A stretch of 64,000 bases of DNA, taken from positions 22,209,501 to 22,273,500 of the forward strand of contig CM072336.1 in assembly GCA_036874045.1 (NCBI GenBank), in the 5' to 3' direction. The notes under the pieces were generated by a model, which did not search any database, was not told the origin of the DNA, and saw nothing but the letters and a program-made list of their open reading frames with translations. Of the stretch, positions 47,151 to 60,696 are shown one piece after another. The translations under genes were made by a program, and so were the position numbers. The DNA is from Cymodocea nodosa (Eukaryota; Streptophyta; Magnoliopsida; Alismatales; Cymodoceaceae). How positions within the stretch are numbered: the stretch's first letter is position 1; each line of letters starts with the position of its first letter.

Positions 47151-50100
47151 CTAAGTGCCCGGCGGCTGTTTGATGGTTAGCTCCGCTCTCAAGTGGAGCG
47201 TGCCATCCATGAAGTAGAGACTGTCTTCGGCCAAGAAGGAAGTCCAGGGGATTGCGAAGAGGTTCCGATACCCCACCGCCTTCCCTCCTGTGAAGGTGTA
47301 ATACCCTTTGTACTTGCTTACAAACTCCCCCGACGGCCGTGTTCTCGCTGCAAACTCGTAATCCACCGTCAAGTACACTGCGCCCTTGTCTTGCATCCCG
47401 AGGAACAAACCGAAGCAGTGGGAGGAGCTCTGCTGGTCCAAGTTGCAATGGGCAGACAAGAAGAACCCCTGCCCGCCCAAGTGAAATGCTTGCGAGTAAA
47501 CCCGGCCTGTTGGAAAGAGCGTGAGGCATTCCTCCCTCTTGAGATCCAGGTAGACGATGCATTGCTTGTAGGGTGTTTCGAACTCCACCACCTTCACAGG
47601 CCGATATTTATATGCTCGCTCGATAAATCGGTGACTTGCAGACTCCTCCTGAGCGAGGGTGCGCTGCCTGTGTGGCGTGTCACCTTTGAAAAATAGGGCT
47701 TCAAGAACCATCTTTGAGGCAACATCATGGTCCAGATCATTGCATGTGAGGACCTTCCTCAATTTTCTACAGGTCATGTAGGGGAAACGGATAAGACGAC
47801 AAAGGCGAGATCCGAAAATTTCCCTTCGATCTTCCACCTTTGGATATTGATTACGGGTCCACTTGAGCACAAAATCATACAGTGTGTCCTCAGAAGCTAC
47901 TTGAAGATCATCACTGGAGAGTATCGCCTCAATTCCAGCAAGAGGTAAATTCATAATTTCTTCTTGGTACCTGAAACAGTTTAATAACATAAAAGTGAAA
48001 ATTAAGGATGATTGAAAATGACAGGGTATTCCAACACAAATAATATGCCAAGAATCTCAGTGAGATGATATAAGATAAATGCTTTAATGGTTAACGATGA
48101 TGTGTACTTGGTTATATCCTTGTAGCGAGAGGCAAGGTACTCCTTAGCTGCATCAGTTAAAGGCTGGACAGCTGATGCCATTGAAACACTGCAAGGAAGC
48201 TCTAGGTAAAGTAATGCAGATTCTGGTGTCATTGGTATATCGCGTAGCAACTGACTGCAGTGTCTCATGCAAGAAGCAACCTCAAACTTGTCAGCAGCCA
48301 TCAGCACATCCAATAGCCCGGTGGCACTAGTAGCCGTTAATTTCCCACTATACATGAAGCTTAGAAGATCCATTAGAGCAGCTTCCTCTACATGGAGAAG
48401 AGGGTGTAAAGACCCAAATCACAATCTGATTTTTCAATCCCAAACAATGAATTTTTCATATGGGCAAAAACATGTTACATGTGGCCAACCTCATATAGGA
48501 AGGACTATAGTTCAAATTGTTGTTGTTTATGTTTGCAAAAAATATGCTACATGATTTGATTTTGAAGGGTAACTTTTACCAAGAGTCGTAAGTTAAATGC
48601 AGCTTGTGTACATGAATAAAATTTAGTTATAGCCAAGATTGTTCACCAATTCATTTCCTTGATCCATTGTTCGAGAATTTACTTTAACACTATGTTTACC
48701 CTGACGTATAAATATTAAATTTCACATACCTGATGCATTAATACGAAGAGTTGCATGACGCTGATCTGATTCTCGCATGCCATTTGAGAAAAGCTACAGA
48801 AATTTTACCGAAATACACAAGTCACACTCGCAATTATGTGAAACTGAATTCTGTAACCATTGATCTTACAGAGAATACCAGGATTGATGCATTAACAAGT
48901 TTATAACGAAAAAACATCAATGGTGCTTCTAGTTTACAAGTGCTAAGTATAGCAAAAGCCTACCTTATAGAAAAATGGACTCTTTGCCGCAAGAATAGCT
49001 GAACTGATAAAAATAGTTTTGACTCTCAAGACGGTGGCACAATCCATGTTCCATGGCAATTCATTTACATCTGCAATGTCATTGCCTGTAGTGCAGATAT
49101 AGAATCCCATAAACTAAAGGTACGTACATAATAGTAATCTGAAAGTGGCAGATAACAAGCTTTATTATGAAATTAGAAATACGGGAGAATTCAGGCAAAT
49201 CTGAATTGTGTTCCCCATAACGTCACTGTATATGAGATCCAGCTGACTCCAAACCCCTCGAGCAAGAAACAAAGACAGAATCCCATCTTGGCTCTCAACT
49301 TAAACTACATACGAAGGCAAGCAAACTTCAATTTATAGCAGCACCTCAAAGACAAACCTTTTCCCAACCTACTTATATCAAGGAAATTTCCTCCATCTTT
49401 TATCTTTAATAAAAGGTGTTATAATTGCCAAATAAATTTAAATTAGCATTGTAGTAGGAAAATAAACCTCAATTTTAGCAATATCTCAAAGAGATCTTGT
49501 TCTATCCTACTTTCGAAATTGCATTCACATTAAAGGCTACCTTAGCAAAGATCAGTAGCCAAAATAAAACTATATTGCCATAATTGTATGGATGCTACCT
49601 GAGAAATGCAAGAAAAATTGATGTAGTACGAATCATGGTTATTATGCATGATACCCCACTCCTATACCTAATGTTGCCTGCCGTATTTGTATCATATTGA
49701 AATACATATGTAATACTCTGATAACATACTCTCTTAAAAAATACTCTCATTTAAATTATAACTTGAACCATCATTACATATTTTTGTGACCTATCAATTT
49801 GGTACCCAAAAACATGTACCAATCACCATTGTTGTACCAATGCAATATGTAATGATAGAGGTTCGAAATACCTGCCCATGCATATTTGGATGATCAGTGT
49901 GTTTTTTTTTGTTTTTATGTCATTTTATTTTTTTCTTTTAATCTGGTGTAAATTAACATCCTAAGATGTATTTATATCTCTCTCAAAGGAAATGTTGATC
50001 AAAAAATAACTATAGTTACTCTATTTCTCTCTCTTTCTTTCTATATAAATCAGTTCTACTCGTATTTATAGCATGCATCTGCATCATTTTAAAAGATGCT

Positions 50101-53100
50101 CATATTCATATCTATTTCACCAAATTTGAAATTTTGACATACTTATGATTAAAGATTATATCAATAAGGGTTTAAATGAGGGAGCACGGGAGACAGATAG
50201 TAGGGCAACTCCCTCGTCCTTGCAACAATGACAATAGTTGGAACATGGTCCTTGATAGTAAGAGCTTTGTTCCTCCATCAATGTCAAATATGTTGTAACA
50301 GGTCTGGTGGCAAAAAGACAAGGGGAGTGCAATGGCGTCCTATGCTAGTGTTATGATTTTGGAAAGTGTGGCTACTGAGAAGGTTGGGAAGTGCTTGAAA
50401 GATTGTAGAAATGTGTGGGTTTACTGTAGCTGCAATGGGATTGATCACAAGGCTTCAAGATTAAGACTGGGTGTCACCCTCACTGTAGCAATGGACGACT
50501 AGCAGTTATCAGATGAGTGCTTATGATCGTAGGAAGACTTCATACAAAGAAACCTTATTGAATGTATACCATCAAAACCATGTGATGACATCTGACTCCC
50601 CTATTGAGGATCAATCTATTAGAGGTGTGATGCTCTCCACCTTGATGGATAGGGATTTGGAGAATGCAGTGTTGGTGGAGTGGCCTAAGGAAGTGGAATG
50701 GACTAATATCCACAATTGATCAAGGTCAAGATGGTGAGAGGTTGGGTAGAACTTGATCAGGACAGGTGCTACAAAGGAAATTCTCCTACCCAATGAAGAC
50801 CTAAAGGTGGAGAGATATTGAACAAGGGTTTTAAGCTATTCCAAGGTGACAAAGTCAAATTCTCAACTTAATTCCATCTCGCAGTTCTTTGATAATGATT
50901 CTAGAGTGGTGGCTAGCATTCTCTAAAATCCCCATTCATGCCAAGAAAGCTAGAAACATTCAAGTATTGGTTGGAATGTTGAGGGTGTTCTACAATTTTC
51001 TTGAGGTAAGAATGGTGTTTCTGATGCTATAGAATGCCTCATGTTTATATAAGGGGATAACCTTGAGAATTGTGGAGGTTGTTCCAAGTGGATGTTCTAG
51101 GTGGGGGTCATAGTTGTGGATTTTCGATTCAGCATGGTTGGAAGGTTGAGGGTGTTCTATGATTTTCTTGAGGTAAGAATGGTGTTTCTGATGCTGTAGA
51201 ATGCCTCATGCTTATATAAGGGGATAACTCTGAGAATTGTGGAGGTTGTTCTAAGTGGATGTTCTAGGTGGCAGTGATAGTTGTGTGGGTTTTTGATCTG
51301 AGGGTGGGGGGTTTCCTTATGAATGAGGAAGGGAGAAGATATAGCTATTGAAGTACGGACCTTAAGCTGGTAGCATAGGTTGCTCTAGGTTAGTTGGTAG
51401 ACTAGGTGGCTTTCAAGGATGGAGGCCAGTGGTGGCTTAATGGTGCAGGTAGTTATCACAAGGGGTTGTCTAGAGGTTGAAGATGGCCCTAAGTCAATTC
51501 AATCAATGGAGATGGTTGGACCAAACCAAGATTAATCATTAGGTGGGGGTTTGTGTAATCGGGAAATAGAGGGACATGGAGGGGAATTTTCCCTCCATTT
51601 CTTGTATTTATGTCAATAGAAATGGCGGAAAATGATTTCTTATCGTTTCCTTCTATATTAAAGAAAATATTTCTTGTCATTTTCCACTTCATCTATTCAA
51701 AAATGATAGGAAACAATATTGACTTGTAATATAATAAATAATATATAATTATCAATATAATTATAATAAATTAAAATATAGTAATTATAATTATAATAAT
51801 AAATAGCATATTATAGTTATAATATATTAAAATAAATAATAACATCAACATGATATCAAGAAGTATGATTATAATAATAAATAAATAGTAACGTATTATA
51901 ATTATAATAGATTAAAATAAAAAATAACATTGAAGAATGATACTAGATTATAATACATTAAGTATAATAACGTTAACATTATAAGAATAAATAATACATT
52001 AACGTATTCGACTCAACTTAATAATATGTTAAATAAATAACATTAATTCCAGCACAACTTAATAATATTAAATAATACATTAACATATTTTAACATAATA
52101 TAAATAATACATTAAATAAATAACATTGAGCAAAAATATTTACTTAAAATCTTGTAAATAAATTAGTTGAAATGAATGTTGATGATTCTAACAAAACTTC
52201 TGTCATTGAAGAAAAAGAATATGTTGTACTAGTGAAATGAATGTTGAATAAAGAAAGAAAATAATTGATGAAAGGTGTGAATAAATTATGTTCTATATCT
52301 AGTAAAAAGATAATATGTAGTATGTAATATAACATTTTCATGTGATATATTGTCTATTTTTGAAAAAAATTAGATGGTAACGAACAATGTTATTTATATT
52401 AATAATAAACATATTATTTCACATCTTACATTTGTATTTAATGAAATGTTAATGTATACTATAATATTTAAAATATTACTTTTCAAATATAATAATTTTT
52501 TAAATTTATTTTTCTAATTTATTATTTAATTTTTTTAAAATTATTAACTTTTTAATTTCCTGTCATTTCCTATAACTACATAAATACTTTATTTTCTGAT
52601 TTCTTATCATTTCTTCTAATGTGCAAATAACACTACATTTCTTGACATATCCTGTCATATCCTATCATCTCTATTTCCATTATTTCTACCATTTCTCATC
52701 ATTTCATTTTCCAACAGGGTCTAAGGAATGTGAAGGTGGCAAGTGGTAAGCCCAACGTTGATGTAACAGTAGATCTAACAAATGATGTAGAGGACAAATA
52801 AGATAAGTTCGACTCATAATTGGATGTCTAACAACCATCAATTGATCCTAATGTCAAGATTTTAATTCATGCTATTAATGATGAGCGAACTAGATGTATT
52901 GGTGCAAGGGGAATTTTATCCCTATCATTGGCCAAGACATGGACTTGTAAGCTACTGATATTCAATCCAACGATGGAAAAACACTTCCAACCTTCATTGA
53001 CATGAACTTTGGTGTTGTCAACAATAAGGGGTCCAAAGGTGGATTCTCCCTCAATGGCTTCAACAAAAGGGTTGACAACAATGTCAGTGGGTGAACTTAG

Positions 53101-56100
53101 GGGTATTGCTCTATCAAAGGGCTACTAGTGGATGTTGGAAGGTGGGACTTACGGGTCTAAGGAGGGATAACTAGTTGGTGGGGTGTTGGATCATGAGGGG
53201 TGTTTGGTCAAGCAATAGGGGCTTCAGGGGAGGGAGCAATAGTTGCGGTGGTGTTAGGAGAGGTGGTGGCAAAACAAGTGGGGGTTGGAAAGACACTCTT
53301 TAGAGGATTTGGGTGCTGGTGGTAGGGATGCTATTGGGGATTAAAGGATCCAATGGATTGTAGAGAAGGAACAAGCAAGTTTGGTCGTTGTGCCACTTTG
53401 GTTTCTATGGAAAACCAATCCCACCCAACTTATACTTCTCACTTTCTCGTGTGTCTCCACTTTATTCTATTTCGTAGGATGCATTAGAGGATAATGTCGA
53501 ATCTAAAGTGAGGCTTTGAACACTTGTAAGGTGGATTTGGGTTTGAAGTAGAAAGGGAGTCACTTGTCATCAAGGAAAAGGAGGGTTTACTTTTGTAGGA
53601 GGAGGAGAGCAATGATTGTGCATCTCATCGGTGATTTCTAAGCAAAGTTTCTGTGTGTCATGTGGTCAAAGAATCACTTTAGGAAGGTGGCCAAGAAGAT
53701 GGGAATCTAGTTGGGTTGAAAGGTAGATATGATTTAGAAGGGAGTGACCAAACTTGCACTATGCTTGCAAGGCTAGCAATGAAGTTTGCATGGGTGTGAA
53801 AGCTCACTAGGGATCAATTTGTTCACTATAAAGAAATTTTTTGGAATTTCAAGGAGTAGGCCAAAAGAATAAATCCAAGTTGTTCATATAGTTCACTTTA
53901 GGGTGAACATTGAGATTCTTTACTTATAAGAAATTAAGGAATAGAATTCAATCTTGCTTTAGCTCAGATGATTGGTGGTAAAAGTGTTTCTAGTTTTGTA
54001 CTTGTGGGTCTAAAGGACAAAGAGACATATAGAATGGTAGACCAAGCAAGTGGAAGGTTTTATGGGACAATTTGTACAATGTAGGTCAATAGGATTTTTA
54101 GTGTCTAATGGTGAGTGAGGACTTCAGTGTAACCAAATTTTCAACAGACAAGCAAAACAACACTAGATTTACCATCAAAATGCATAAGTTCAATGGCATT
54201 CTTGGGATTTAGAGTGGGTGGATATATGCTTAGTTGTGGAGCTTGGTTCACCAAGTCAAATATGCGAGTTGATCTTTCAATGGCCTATATTGACAGGGTC
54301 TTTATGGGACCAAATTGGGACAACTTCTGCCCAAAGTTGCCAATCAACAATTTTCCTTGAATAATGTTAGACCATGTCCTACTCTAGTGTTAGTTGAGGT
54401 TCATGGATTAGGGGCCTAGACTCTTTTGCTTTGAAGCTTTCTGGTTATCAATAGAGGGATTGAGGAGAAGAAAGTAGAAGGTTGGTGGAGGTAGATTTGC
54501 GAGGTCTCTCTGACTTTCTAATTTGATTGGGGATCTACTAGCATTTCTGCACCAAGCTCAGGCACTGGTTGAGGAAGTGGAAATCAGAGATTTTTTTTTT
54601 TTTTTTGGGTGGGGGGGGGCCGTTGATGGTGCATACTTCAAATATGTTTAGGTTGATTGAAGACTTGAACAGTAAGGAAGAGTAGAATGGGGGCTTCTCA
54701 GACTCAGAAAGAATGACTAGGGATGATGTTAAATCAGGTTTGGAAGATGGATAAGCAATAAAGTAGCTTGAAAGTAGAGATCAAGAGAGTCATGGCTAGA
54801 AGCAAAAATAGGAACACCAAGTACTTTCAAGGATGACTTCACAGTGGAGGTGAATCAATCACTTGGGTTCTATTTCCATTCAGGTCATTGTTTTACTGAC
54901 AAAGGTTGAGAACTTTAAAAGCACTAAAGTAGAAAGAACAATGTCTTTTTTAAGCTGGTCAATTTGAACTTTCTGTATATTTTTTAGGAGCAAATGATTT
55001 GGTTAGAGGCGATTTTCTCAAAAGAAAAGGTGCAACAAGCTGTGTTCTCCTTGACTTAGGACAAGGCACCTAGTCTGGATGGCTTCCCATTACTGTTTTT
55101 CACAAATTTTGGGATTTGGTGGTAGTAGACATCATGATAATTGCATCAAACTTCTATTGAGATGGAAGTGATTTAGGGTGAGGCAATAACACTTTTGTTA
55201 TGCTCATTCCTTGAAAGGTAGATGCATTGACCATAAGGCAATAAATCTTCTCAATGGTGTCTATAAGATTGTCATCAAGTATCTAATTGAGAGGTTGAAG
55301 GTGATATTGCTTAATGTCAATAGTGAGCAGCAGTTTGCCTTTGTTAGGAGGAGACAAATCTTGGACGAATTTATTGTGGCATACAAATGTATTGAAGCAT
55401 AGCATCAGTTGAAGAAAGCTAGCTTGATCTAGAAATTGAACATGGAAAAGTCATATGATGGTATATCTTGGAGTTGCTTTGAACAGGTTATGTGCTGCAT
55501 GAATTTTTGCAAAAAGTGGACGATCAGATGCTGTGTCAGCTTAACCTCCTCTATGTTGGTGAATGGAGTCTGATGAAAGAATTTAGTTGTAGCAGGGGCC
55601 TTAGATAGGGGGGCCCCTTGTACTTATTTCTATTTTTTCTGGTAGCGAAGGTTTTTGGGAGATTTTGCTCCAAGGAAAAAGGAATGATCTGATCAAGGGC
55701 TTTAAGCCTAAGAGATCCCCAAGTGTGACTCATCGTCAGTATCCAAATGACACTTTGCTGTTTTTGTAAAGCAAAGTAGAAAAAATTTGAACATCTTCAA
55801 TGCCTTCTAAGGCTTTTTGATCTGATTATGAAACTCAAGGAGAACATCCATAAGTCATTTGTAGTTGGGATAGCTCTATCAGATGAGACTCAAAGAGTAG
55901 CAAATTTCATGGGTTGCATGGTAGAATAATTTTCGTCTAAATATATAGGGCTGCCTCTTTTTGGAAAGAGATCGAGAATAAAGGATTGGCAACCAGTAAT
56001 TGACAGGTTTGAGCAAAGACTCTTAGGATGGGCAGGCTTATAAGGAGAAGATGGCTTTTGTTAGCATGAATTCTCCCAAACATGCCACTACACTTATTGT

Positions 56101-59100
56101 CTATGTTCAGAATTCTGGTATTAGTCACTAAACGGTTTAAGTAAAATGAAACAGGCTTCTTGTGGAAAGGTGGCAAAAGAGAGTGCTCCTTTAGGTTGTA
56201 ACAGGTGGCTTGGAAGAAGATTGCTTGGCCCAAAGGAGAGGGCGGCCTAGGTTTACAACATCTCTGTTTAATGAACTTGGCCTTGCCAGGGAAGTGGTTG
56301 TGGAGGTTCATTAAGAGGAAATCTTCTCCATGTTTGTGGCAGAGATTATTGGGGAGAAATGAGTTGGGGGGGGGTGGTAGGACGGTGGGTCCAACATCAC
56401 AAGTGAGTGGGGGGATCTACCTCAAGAATGCCTATTCTTGAGGCAGATGAGATAGTGTGACATGGGTGGAAAGTTGGTGGTGGGTAATGGAGTTGGGATT
56501 AACTTCTAGTGGGATGGTTGGGACAATCAAATTCCCTCAGCATTTCACTTTCTAGCATTATATTCTATTGCATCTCATATCAATGAGTGTTATAAAAAGT
56601 TTTAAGCATTCCAAGGTAAGGATAGTGTGAGATGTTCAATTCCACAAGAATTTAGGTGATTCAGAGGCATTTGGCCTTGCTAACTTGCTTTCTTAACTTC
56701 ACCCTCAAGACTCTCCTTTAATCTCTATAGAGAATCTCTCACAGGTATGGCCATGAAACAAGGATGGAAGCTTATCGATCAGATGCTAAACTTTATAGGG
56801 GTCAATTTTGGAGAGCTGAAGTTTATTTGAAGGAACTAGATTCCTATAAAAGTCTAGTTTTTTGCTTGGTCGGAGTAGCACAAAGTGATTCCAACTAAAT
56901 GCTTCCTAAAGAAGAGGGATTTTTACCTTTCCAACATGTGTAGATTTTATGGAAACCAGCCAACCAGGTTCAAAATTTGTGATACCACCTCCTCATTAAG
57001 TTCCCCTTGGTGAGGAGGTATTGATGCTCATGATTGGGCTAAGTGATATTACATAGCAGAACATGATATGGTTCTAGAGGATACAAGCCAGTAAAAGGAG
57101 GCTAGAGGCTAACATGCAATATCTAGCTCACCATTCCACACACAATGTGGAGGCACTGGCTACAAAGGAACAGCATGGCATTTCAGGGTGTTTACCATGA
57201 CAAGTATTTTTGCACAAAGGTAACAAACAAGTTGTATGGAGTGGATGGGATCCTGGAGGGCTAAAGGGACTTTTGAAGATGCAAAATTTCAGGCCTAGAT
57301 GCAATCCTAGTCACTCTTCGAGGCAATGGTGTGTTCCTTTTTCTACAGTTTTATACTTTTGTTCCTCTCCTCTGTTTGGTTTCTACTTGTTATTTTGGTT
57401 TCTAAAGTGCTTCTTTTTAAAGCTTGCAGGTGTTGGCTTGCTTTTCATTTTCATCTTGCCTACAACTTATATGGGCCCCTTGATTTTACTAGTTTTAACG
57501 TATTTACTTTTGTTGCTGCTCAAAAAAGACATAATTTGTGTCAATATTTGTACCTTTGTACTAGGGCATCATAGGTTATTATGGTCCCCAACAAAGCACT
57601 GCACCATGTCGCCATTTGAGGTCAAAGTGTCAAGACACTTTGAGATGATTTTCCATAATTATTATTTTTAAGATTTTGAACATCAAACAATATCTATGGA
57701 TGAATATTATTTACTTTTTGTTAGTGCATGTACTTGTTCCTAAATATTTAACTTATTATGAGTAACTGTAATTGTTAAATTTTATTGTAATGCACCACCA
57801 ACTTATTCTTTTTTATGACATTATGATTATTAACATTAGAAAATAAAAATAAGTTATTAAAATATTAATATATTTATTAATATTAAATTAAGAATGAAAT
57901 AACTAAAGAAATCTAAGGAAAAATACCATGATGTATGCTATTTACCGATGACATAGTTTTGGTTAATGAAAGTAAGGTGAGAATTAGTTTTAAATTAAAA
58001 TTATTAAGAGATACTTGAGTCCAAAGAATTTGGATTAAATAGGTCCAAAATTGAATATATGGAGTGTAAATTTAACAAAAAGAGAAATAATCATGAAGGT
58101 ATACAATTAAATGGTCATAAGATTCATAAAGTATAACTTTTAAATACTTAGAATCTATAATAAGTAACAATAGAGAAATTATGGAGGATGTGATTTATAA
58201 GGTTAAAGTAAGGTAGATGAAGTGGAAAAATACATTTAGAGTGTTATATGATAATAGGATACCCTTAAAATTAAAAGAAAAATTTTATAAAACTGTTATT
58301 TGTTTGACTATACTTTATAATTCAAAATGTTATACTACAAAACATGATCATGTGAAAAAAGTTAGTGTTGCAAAGATGCAAATGATTAGACAAATGAATG
58401 ATAATACTATAAGAGATAAGTTAAAAAATGATTTTATTAAAAATAAAGTATGAGTTGCATTAATTAAGGATAAGATAAGAGAAAATCGACTTAGCTGGTT
58501 TGATCATATATTTATAAGGCTAAAAGAAACATCAATTAGGAGAAGAGAATTAATAAATATAGAAAAAACTAAGAGAAGTGGACAAAGGCCTAAAACTACC
58601 AGACTAGGAATTATGAAAAGAGATTTAAATTTATATAGTTTAACCAAAAAGATTATTATAGAACGAAATATATGACAGAAAATGATTTATGTGACTAATG
58701 CAATTACAATAGGAGTAGTTAACTACCAGACTAGGAATTATGAAAAGAGATTTAAATTTATATAGTTTAACCAAAAAGATTATTTTAGAACGAAATATAT
58801 GACAGAAAATGATTTATGTGACTAATGCAATTACAATAGGAGTAGTTGTTGCATTAATATTAAAATTTCTGAAAGATATGTAAAATATAATCTTTAAAGA
58901 CTTTTATTATCACCTATTTCAAGGCACCTAATGCACCTCTATTAACAGCCATGGCACCTTGATGTCATGCTAACTATGATACAAATATGAATGGGCATAA
59001 CTGCTACTATTTCAAAAAAATTAGATGCTACTACAAGTTCAAATGTGCAAAGGAGGATACAAAAGAATTAGCAAAAAATTTTACTTCAGCAAGAAAATCT

Positions 59101-60696
59101 TCACAAAATGTTTGAATTATCCAACTGAATCAATAAAAAAAGAAGCCCGAATTAATGTGCACCTGATGGTGGCTCTTCAACCATAGCTACGGCTTCCTCA
59201 TCATGACTTTCAAACGTTACATCCTCTGGATCAGGCTCATTGCAGTCTATAGCATCCTCCCCAATGCACACAGAAGACTCTGCAACTGCAAAATTAAGCA
59301 ATCTATCACAAATGCTTACTGATTATATGTTTCATTAGAGATTACAAAAAAAGGAATATTCCCTTTCATAAATCCTAAGATCTAGAACCTGAATGACACC
59401 TTTTCATTCAGTTCCATGAAGAGAAAATATAAAGCTATCTACCACAAGAGGTGATCATTGTACAGTGCCAATTATTATACATCAAAGGTGATTACGTCAT
59501 GGGTTAAGTCACAAGCATTATACATCACGTATGGAGGTCATGAGTTCAAATCTCAACAAATAATGGTTGTAATGCTGTGTATGATCAGACCATGCACGGA
59601 TTCCCATATTGGTGGAAGCCTCATGCATTGGATGTGCACTAGAATTTCCCTTTATATTGTTGAGTCAATGCATAATATTATAGGCATGCCCACTTGAATT
59701 TTGCTAAATTATAGTATACTAAAATTGAAACCAAAATTTTAGTTAATGATGAAATACATTAATGACATTAAAATTGATACTAAGATTTGAGTTAATCTTG
59801 AAAATGAAATAGTTCACTAAATTATGTAATTTAATTTTCTCGCATAATTTATAGTCCAAAAAACAACTGTTATTCAAGGAAAAACATTGAATATAATACA
59901 ATCAAGCAAACCCTCAGATCTTATTTTTCTTGTAATATTAGTCTACTTGACTTCATGACAGAGATCCGAGTTTATTGCAATAATTAATTTTCCCGTTTAC
60001 AAGACGAACAGTGCATAAGAGCCAAGCAGCTACAATCGTATACAACTAAAAACGTGAAAAAATACCTAAGAATTTTAATATTTTCAATCGCCCTCAAGTT
60101 AAATCAAACCATTATGCCCATTTATCAGCTACAAGTACAACTTCGATATGACCTAATTTCTAACAAATAGAACCCCCCGCCCCCCCCCCCAACACACACA
60201 CACACCAAACACCTCCCAGAAAAATCAGATAATAAAAATTCCAACAACCATAAAATAACCTGAAGGAAAAAATCCAGTCCGGGATTTTGGATGCATGTCC
60301 TCGCTTTCTCCTTAAATTGACTCAAGTCAACAAGAAAATTCACAGAAACCCCCCATTCCAGCTCTCATCCCGGAAATGCAAGAAGCCGCATCGAGCAAAC
60401 AAAAAAAGCAACCATTTTTACCCACAGAACGTAAAAGAAGAAAAGGTTAATTTTTGCCCAGGCAAGCAAGAAAACAAAATGAACGAACCCTTATCCTTCC
60501 TGAAATCTTCCCTCCGGCGCTTCCGGTTCCGCCATTCGGCAATCGAGCTGCACCCTCCGCAGCTACCCTCCCCTTCCCCCTTGCTATCAGGCGGCCCCGC
60601 CAAGATCTCGATCCGCAGGACCCTGTCCGAGAAGTTGCTGGAGTTGAAGGCAAACTCGAAGTTCTGATCCCCCCTCGAAAACTCCGAATCCTCCAT
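47151..60696 (-). CDS. POB1: BTB/POZ-BACK protein of the POB1/LRB family
   Basis: Likely substrate adaptor of a CUL3 E3 ubiquitin ligase; Arabidopsis relatives (POB1/LRB) act on nuclear light-signalling proteins. Six exons with GT-AG signals and matching phases: 60696-60489, 59285-59163, 49085-48964, 48793-48730, 48387-48108, 47970-47151; 1617 nt, 538 aa. It starts MEDSEFSRG; the BTB begins [17 protein letters not shown] (16-32), is interrupted by a basic nuclear-signal-like RNRKRRRED (57-65) and an acidic insert from exon 2, and resumes [33 protein letters not shown] and [14 protein letters not shown] and C-terminal blocks include [61 protein letters not shown] and [20 protein letters not shown]. 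The second intron is 10,077 bases and contains two LINEs in antisense. Its paralogue lies just upstream. Confidence 0.92.
50971..51304. repeat. 167-base tandem duplication in the LINE
   Basis: TTGGAATGTTGAGGGTGTTC at 50971 recurs as TTGGAAGGTTGAGGGTGTTC at 51138; both units continue through GGTAAGAATGGTGTTTCTGA and GGTTGTTC(C/T)AAGTGGATG. A few percent divergence is visible. Confidence 0.9.
51530..52725. mobile_element. AT-rich insertion in the LINE, probably a non-autonomous DNA element
   Basis: A block of about 1.2 kb, very AT-rich in its middle, flanked by TTTCCT/TTTCTT(A/G)TCATTT-rich ends in both parts (51590-51690 and 52550-52710), separates LINE-like DNA on either side. The right end, minus strand, reads AGACCCTGTTGGAAAATG. 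Terminal repeats could not be matched convincingly. Confidence 0.4.
57925..58847 (+). mobile_element. Second LINE (RTE-like) RT and C-terminal fragment
   Basis: The plus strand starts with an RT piece [17 protein letters not shown] near 57.94 kb, then [18 protein letters not shown] at 58.14 kb, [59 protein letters not shown] and [14 protein letters not shown]. This is the familiar tail of plant non-LTR elements ending in a WFGHV-type motif. There are many stops. The same family left the remnant at 10.6-11.1 kb. Confidence 0.85.
58594..58847. repeat. 127-base perfect-phase tandem duplication
   Basis: AACTACCAGACTAGGAATTA begins at 58594 and again at 58721; the two 127-base copies differ at about one base (TTATTATAG versus TTATTTTAG). 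It lies at the 3' end of the LINE fragment and is much younger than the element. Confidence 0.95.
60169..60205. repeat. Poly-C and (AC)n run in intron 1 of the BTB gene
   Basis: A C-rich run broken by one G is followed by about seven AC units; a likely polymorphic site and possible assembly weak point. Confidence 0.9.

Larger units (their letters stand above)
50490..57250 (+). mobile_element. L1-type LINE, degraded, inside intron 2 of the BTB gene
   Basis: Plus strand, antisense to the host gene. Endonuclease C-terminus near 54.28 kb: [16 protein letters not shown] (usual DRFL.GPNWD.FCP). [16 protein letters not shown] near 55.07 kb, [20 protein letters not shown] and [18 protein letters not shown] at 55.2-55.4 kb, [19 protein letters not shown] near 55.95 kb, [18 protein letters not shown] at 56.2 kb, then a zinc-binding tail with IPIKV and FFAWSE near 56.84 kb. 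An ORF1-like part may lie at 50.5-51.5 and 52.7-54.1 kb. There are many stops. The 5' boundary is approximate. Confidence 0.85.

Noticed and set aside
57210-57671. 153-codon frame with many hydrophobic residues
   Set aside because: 3' end of the LINE rich in T; the apparent membrane segments come from T-rich DNA.
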